Of a stretch of DNA of 64,000 bases, positions 60,601-64,000 are shown piece after piece; position 1 is the stretch's first letter, and every line of letters starts with the position of its first letter. Source of the DNA: Voacanga thouarsii (lineage: Eukaryota; Streptophyta; Magnoliopsida; Gentianales; Apocynaceae); the NCBI GenBank assembly GCA_026120185.1, contig JANUWF010001050.1:1-64000 (forward strand), in the 5' to 3' direction. The notes under the pieces are model-generated. The model was given only the letters and a program-made list of their open reading frames with translations. It had not been told where the DNA came from and did no database searches. A program made the position numbers and the translations under genes.

Positions 60601-61451
60601 TAAAGTCAGTCGGGCTTTCTCTAATGGGAATTTCCATCAGTGTAATGCCTTGATGATGTAAATGCTTGGTTTAATTTAATTGGGACGGATAGAAAGCAGT
60701 CAAATTTCTTGTTGTGCCAAGATGACTGCAGTCATTAGACAGATTTGGGATGGATGGAAAGCAGTTAGTTTTCTGTTTGTGTTAAGATGACTGCAGAAAC
60801 TGGAGTGTACATTTTCAAATCTCAAGAATTGAGGATGATCTATATTATGCTATTTTTTCCATTCTACTATCCTTTCCCTTTTATTGTTCAAAAGGGACAT
60901 CTTATAATCTTTCTCTAATAGGTATTCCAAAGAATCCTCAAAGCATATGCTACAAAGCTTTTTGCTAAGCTGCCTAAAGGAGGAACAGGTATTGTCGCTG
61001 CAGCTACAGGAATGGATGGACAAATAAAGGTATTAGGGTCCACCTTTAGTTCTATGATTGACATATGAAGGTCACAATTTTTTGCTTATTCTTTTTCACT
61101 TTTTATAATCTATTACTTGCAGACATCTGATAGGGATGAACGGGTGATCTGTTATATTGTTAATACTGCTGAATATTGCCACAAAACGGTATGTTTACTT
61201 TCGGAGCCATATTCACCATAGCTTCAGAATGGTATTCTAAGTTGTGTGTGTTGATTGAACTAGAATTGAACTGCAACAAGGTCCAGATTCAGTAATGTTA
61301 GTCGAAGTACTTTCAGAATTATCATATAAGAAAAGAAAATGTCTCAGTTTGATGCCCAGTTAGTTCCAGCTGTTACATGAGATGGCAGTTATTTCCCTTT
61401 CATTCTTTTGATTTCTTTGAGGCATGCAACTATAAAGCACAATAACTTTTA

Positions 61452-61482
<31 letters not shown>

Positions 61483-62227
61483 TGAGATAGGTTCTAGCAT
61501 TGATAAGAGGTTCCTGTTGTGGTTGGCATCATAATTAATGCTGCTCAACTGTGATTGTCAGTTGCTGTTGCAATTTACATTTTTAGAACTTCTTTTTGAT
61601 TTGTTGACATTTAATTTCTTTCCCTGATGATGCTATTCAAGATGCAACATCTATTTTGAGTGAAGGGTGAGCACGTCTGTGTTCAAACTGGTTAGTATGG
61701 ATTATATGTTCTGAAATTGGAGAACAGCATCCTTATCTGCAAAACAAACTAGTTTTTTTCACTTTGAGACATTTGTGAGCAGGGAATAGAATAGCACAAT
61801 CTCATTGTCATGCTTAGAATAACCTTTAATTGGCAGTTAGTTGATGCAAATAGTAATAAGATGTCTTCTGCTGCTAGTTTTTTCTTCCCCTTTTCCCCTT
61901 TTTAACCTTGAGTTCTTTTGTCTTGATAGTCTGGTGAATTGGCTGAAAATGTGTCCAAGATAATCGATCCTCAATTCGTAGATAAGGTGGATATGTCTGA
62001 AGTACAGGTATAAAATTTTCATTTATTTCCTACGTGCATTTCTTGAATGATAATGTTTCTTGAACATTCTCATAAAAATGTGCTTCTCTGCAGGATGAAT
62101 TTTCTGCTGTTATAACAAAAGCACTGATAACACTGGTGCATGGGATAGAGACTAAATTTGACACTGAAATGGCTGCAATGACGCGGGTCCCATGGGGCAC
62201 ACTTGAAAGTGTTGGTGATCAATCAGA
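42608..62227 (+). CDS. VPS53: VPS53, GARP/EARP complex subunit (18 exons, 3' end beyond window)
   Basis: VPS53 is a core subunit of the GARP and EARP tethers that bring endosome-derived vesicles to the trans-Golgi or recycling endosomes. Exons: 42608-42656, 45332-45426, 46874-46930, 47072-47222, 54325-54395, 55597-55721, 56463-56623, 56735-56876, 57853-57916, 58163-58342, 58430-58471, 58579-58683, 58759-58818, 59810-59887, 60922-61029, 61123-61188, 61930-62007, 62094-62227. All join in phase at GT-AG sites and give 588 codons plus two bases; plant VPS53 has about 820-830, so roughly 240 are missing. Diagnostic stretches include [37 protein letters not shown] and [17 protein letters not shown]. 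The N-terminal half is helical and coiled-coil-like. An in-frame ATG at 42599 would add MEL; I chose 42608 because it gives the usual MDK start. No stop or frameshift is seen. Introns 1, 4 and 18 carry transposons. Confidence 0.93.
44858..45139. mobile_element. Stowaway MITE in VPS53 intron 1
   Basis: 282 bp with terminal inverted repeats beginning CTCCCTCCGTCCCACTAAAA, flanked by TA on both sides (44856-44857 and 45140-45141), the signature of Tc1/mariner-derived Stowaway elements. An internal short hairpin (ACTTTCCTTTTAAGGAAAGT) lies near 45060. It is non-coding and far from the splice sites. Confidence 0.92.
47867..48061 (-). repeat. 3' LTR of copia element 3
   Basis: 195 bp, TGTTACAGAAAAGC to AATCATAACA on the + strand. 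It sits beside the polypurine tract, so it is the 3' LTR of the minus-strand element. Confidence 0.93.
48062..48073 (-). promoter_or_regulatory. polypurine tract of copia element 3
   Basis: The + strand CTCCCCCTCAAG gives CTTGAGGGGGAG on the minus strand, directly before the 3' LTR. Confidence 0.85.
48069..52183 (-). pseudogene. copia gag-pol of element 3, broken
   Basis: A single gag-pol frame starts at 52183 (minus), has TAG at codon 60 (52006-52004), then stays open to 50711. It includes the CCHC knuckle [14 protein letters not shown] (about 51430-51475), the protease motif [13 protein letters not shown] (about 51200) and the pre-integrase region. Integrase is broken into parts (50710-49990). 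RT is open at 49511-48780, with [23 protein letters not shown] and YVDD at 49011-49022. RNase H (48583-48069) is in two frames and ends at 48069. A frameshift near 49490 separates the linker from RT. It has no link to VPS53 function. Confidence 0.92.
49573..49788 (-). repeat. 108-bp in-frame tandem duplication in pol of element 3
   Basis: ATAAGGCTTCATGAACACCC recurs exactly 108 bases apart (49573 and 49681), and the copies are nearly identical. This makes a 36-residue duplicated block in the integrase-RT linker (CSFIASLDS is seen twice). The frame is kept through both copies. Confidence 0.88.
52404..52416 (-). promoter_or_regulatory. primer binding site of copia element 3
   Basis: Minus strand TGGTATCAAAGC, a near match to the tRNA-Met complement, lies immediately inside the 5' LTR. 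Confidence 0.88.
52417..52610 (-). repeat. 5' LTR of copia element 3
   Basis: 194 bp, next to the primer site, and nearly identical to 47867-48061. A minus-strand promoter would lie within it, facing against VPS53 transcription. Confidence 0.93.
53430..53586. repeat. 79-bp tandem duplication in VPS53 intron 4
   Basis: GAGTTTTTTGCAATGATTGG, then GTGAATTTTT and AAGCTTTTGCTCAGAAG, recurs at a 79-base distance (53430 and 53509) with few differences. It is not coding. Confidence 0.8.
59115..59251 (+). other. open, exon-like segment in VPS53 intron 13
   Basis: 137 bases bounded by GGTAG on the left and CAG|GTAATA on the right, open in one frame and reading for example [21 protein letters not shown] do not recognise it. 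Its length is not a multiple of three and exons 13 and 14 are both in phase 0, so inclusion would shift the frame. It may be a relic of another gene or a frame-breaking alternative exon. Confidence 0.3.
61452..61483. repeat. GT/GA compound microsatellite in VPS53 intron 16
   Basis: A (TG)n run passes directly into (AG)n. This is ordinary intronic simple sequence. Confidence 0.85.
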
Positions 62228-62733
62228 GTAAGATGGCTTTCTTCCCTGTTTTACAAGAAGTTTGGTTGGGGTCAAAGTTGTTAGGAAAATGTGGGAGGGA
62301 AATATAAAAAGTGGCAAGTTACTTCTTCCCCTCGGTTTGTAAGGAAGTAAAAAGAAAAAGTGAAAATTTTATAGACCCTTCTGCCCTCCTGGTGGAAAAA
62401 AAAATAATGGAGGTTAGGGGGCATGAGACATAATGGCAAAAGCCTGATCTAAATTTTGGAATTAGAATAAGTGGGAAAAAGAAAAAGAGTAGAAAGAAGT
62501 TATTTCATGTGCTGCACTTTTCTCCCTTATTCCAAACAATATTAAAGGTAAACAGGATCTTCTTCATCTAGGTGGATAATTTGTTCCCTCCCCTTCCACA
62601 AACAAAAATTAGCTATGCCTTTTGAAATCACTAAATTCAGTGATAGAGACAAGTTGCAGCATCCAGTTAAAGTTTATAAGAGGAGGGGAAAAGGTGACTC
62701 TAAAGGCCAAACCTTAATTTGGCACTCCTTAGA

Positions 62734-63228
62734 TGATGGACAGCTCATATGGGTAGTAATGAGTCTTTCTTTTTAGTAATAAGTCTTTCCTTTTGTTGTT
62801 TTATGAGTTTTAGAATTAAGAGTATTTTGGTAACTAGTGGGTTTGGAGAAGTAGTTTAAATTTCTGTTTAGTAGGATTTCGTAAGGTTTAAATTTCTGTT
62901 TAGCGGGATTCCTAAATTGGCTGGTTTCCTAAGAAGTCTAGTCCTAGTTAGTTTAGAATTTTTTGGGTCTATAAATAGAGAAGTTCTCTATCACCTATGT
63001 GATGCTTTCTTTATTCAAATTAATAAGAGTCAGAGAGTTTCTGTAATTTCTGGTTGTGTGATGCAACCAAACCCTAAGGTGTGACGCCTTAAGATCCTAG
63101 GTGTGACGCCTAGGGTTTCTCCTTCTCCTCTTAGTGTGTTGCTACGTGTTTTTGATCAGTTTCTTTGCCTGACTACTGAATTTCCTAGTAGTTAAGAGGG
63201 AAAAAAAAAAAAAATCAGTTCTTCATCA
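62734..63228 (+). repeat. 5' LTR of the gypsy element (boundaries inferred)
   Basis: The block starts TGATGGACAG and ends TTCATCA, with the short inverted ends TGATG/CATCA. A promoter-like TCTATAAATAGA lies at 62968-62979, and the direct repeats TTTAAATTTCTGTTTAG recur near 62856 and 62887. No standard primer site follows at once, so the right boundary is tentative. Confidence 0.5.
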
Positions 63229-63271
63229 AAGATCCAAAGTTTCCTTCTGCTGTCCCAAGAATCCCAATCCT

Positions 63272-64000
63272 ATGGCGACTAGGAGTGGGAAAAACTACCA
63301 GCCAAGGTACACGGACAAGGAACGTGATGAGTTACTCTATTTAACCATGGAGAGAGTTGATGCCTTGGAAGCCCAAGTCAAAGAACTAATGGCTTATCAA
63401 GTTGGAACCAAGGGTACTGCAGCCATAAGCTCAGAAGCAGGCAGCAGTGGAGCTAAGAGCAATGGAAAAGATGTTGCGGATGTTGTAGATTCTCAAAATT
63501 CAGGTCCTTCACAGCCTGAAATTACTGAACCTAGGGCTGCTCAACTCATGGCCAAGCCACACGGTACTCTTCTAGGTATGGCTCATGACATTCTTGAGGG
63601 TGGAAGATATAGTAAAACTGATGTCTTTGATGCAGTGGGGGATATTACCAAAAAAGTGCAGATTGATGTTCCAGGTTTTGATGGAAGAATTGACCCTCAG
63701 GCCTCTTGTGATTGGCTTGCTACACTAGAAAGGTTTTTTGATTGGTATGACATGTCTGATGAGAGGAAAGTTAGATATGCCATAATGAAACTTATCGGGC
63801 ATGCTCAAATTTGGTGGACGGGTAAGGAGTATGATTTACAACTTGATGGTAATACACGGGTAACATGGGAAGAGCTGAAGTTGGAACTCAAACAGAAGTA
63901 TCTGCCTCGATACTACCAACAAGACCTCTTTGATGAACTCACTAACTTGAGACAAGGAACCATGACCATAGTTGAATACATGAATACATTTGAAGAGCTG
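63272..64000 (+). CDS. gypsy gag polyprotein, N-terminal part
   Basis: The ATG at 63272 opens MATRSGKNYQPRY and the frame is open for 243 codons to the window end. Residues about 15-40 are a short helical, coiled-coil-like region. From about residue 130 the retrotransposon gag domain is clear: DVPGFDGRIDP, then WLATLERFFDWYDMSDERKV, IWWTGK and LKQKYLPRYYQQDLFDEL. It would build the cytoplasmic particle. The lack of any stop contrasts with every other element in this window. Confidence 0.88.
   Translation, partial: MATRSGKNYQPRYTDKERDELLYLTMERVDALEAQVKELMAYQVGTKGTAAISSEAGSSGAKSNGKDVADVVDSQNSGPSQPEITEPRAAQLMAKPHGTLLGMAHDILEGGRYSKTDVFDAVGDITKKVQIDVPGFDGRIDPQASCDWLATLERFFDWYDMSDERKVRYAIMKLIGHAQIWWTGKEYDLQLDGNTRVTWEELKLELKQKYLPRYYQQDLFDELTNLRQGTMTIVEYMNTFEEL

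Larger units (their letters stand above)
62734..64000 (+). mobile_element. Ty3/gypsy retrotransposon, 5' end only (runs off the window)
   Basis: An LTR-like block is followed by a gag ORF that is open to the last base. It begins about 500 bases after VPS53 exon 18 and lies in the same direction, so it appears to sit in intron 18. It looks recent, because gag has no break in 243 codons. The pol region and second LTR are outside the window. Confidence 0.8.

Noticed and set aside
1..64000. tRNA, rRNA or other structural RNA genes
   Set aside because: I saw only tRNA-complementary primer sites of retroelements and no complete cloverleaf or rRNA stretch; a tRNA scan would be needed to exclude a divergent one.

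Overview
This window is nuclear DNA from a flowering plant, most likely a eudicot. It is AT-rich and intron-rich, and most of it is transposon-derived. The evidence is a spliced gene whose exons match plant VPS53, an F-box pseudogene, Ty1/copia and Ty3/gypsy LTR elements, Stowaway MITEs and an endogenous pararetrovirus. I cannot name the species from sequence alone.

Layout. 1-4671: a minus-strand gypsy-type LTR with a tRNA-Asp-type primer site, an LTR fragment, and a solo LTR with a target duplication. 4672-8275: low-copy or AT-rich DNA holding a broken beta-xylosidase fragment. 8276-13833: a nearly complete but decayed copia element. 13834-16653: AT-rich DNA with a long-inverted-repeat element. 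16654-17982: an F-box gene with two in-frame stops. About 18340-27345: an array of a complex repeat, with two more solo LTRs nested in it. 27346-30979: a second copia element of the same lineage, 5'-truncated and carrying a precise internal inversion. 32843-33085: one exon of a PDR/ABCG transporter. 33205-40043: a decayed endogenous caulimovirid (florendovirus-like), opened in RNase H, with its capsid-protease-RT half inverted. 42599-62227: 18 exons of VPS53 on the + strand. 62734-64000: the start of a gypsy element.

The only gene that looks intact is VPS53, a subunit of the GARP/EARP tethering complexes that act in endosome-to-Golgi retrograde traffic. Its exons are in phase with canonical splice sites. 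It carries a Stowaway MITE in intron 1, a full 4.7-kb antisense copia element in intron 4, and the beginning of a gypsy element in intron 18. Its last roughly 240 codons lie beyond the window.

The most interesting signals are: (1) the permuted, half-inverted pararetrovirus; (2) the clean 2.5-kb inversion in a copia element, with a short inverted repeat at its breakpoints; (3) a conserved splice-like arrangement around gag and pol in that copia lineage; and (4) an about 95-bp exon-like module repeated ten times in the 18-27 kb array.
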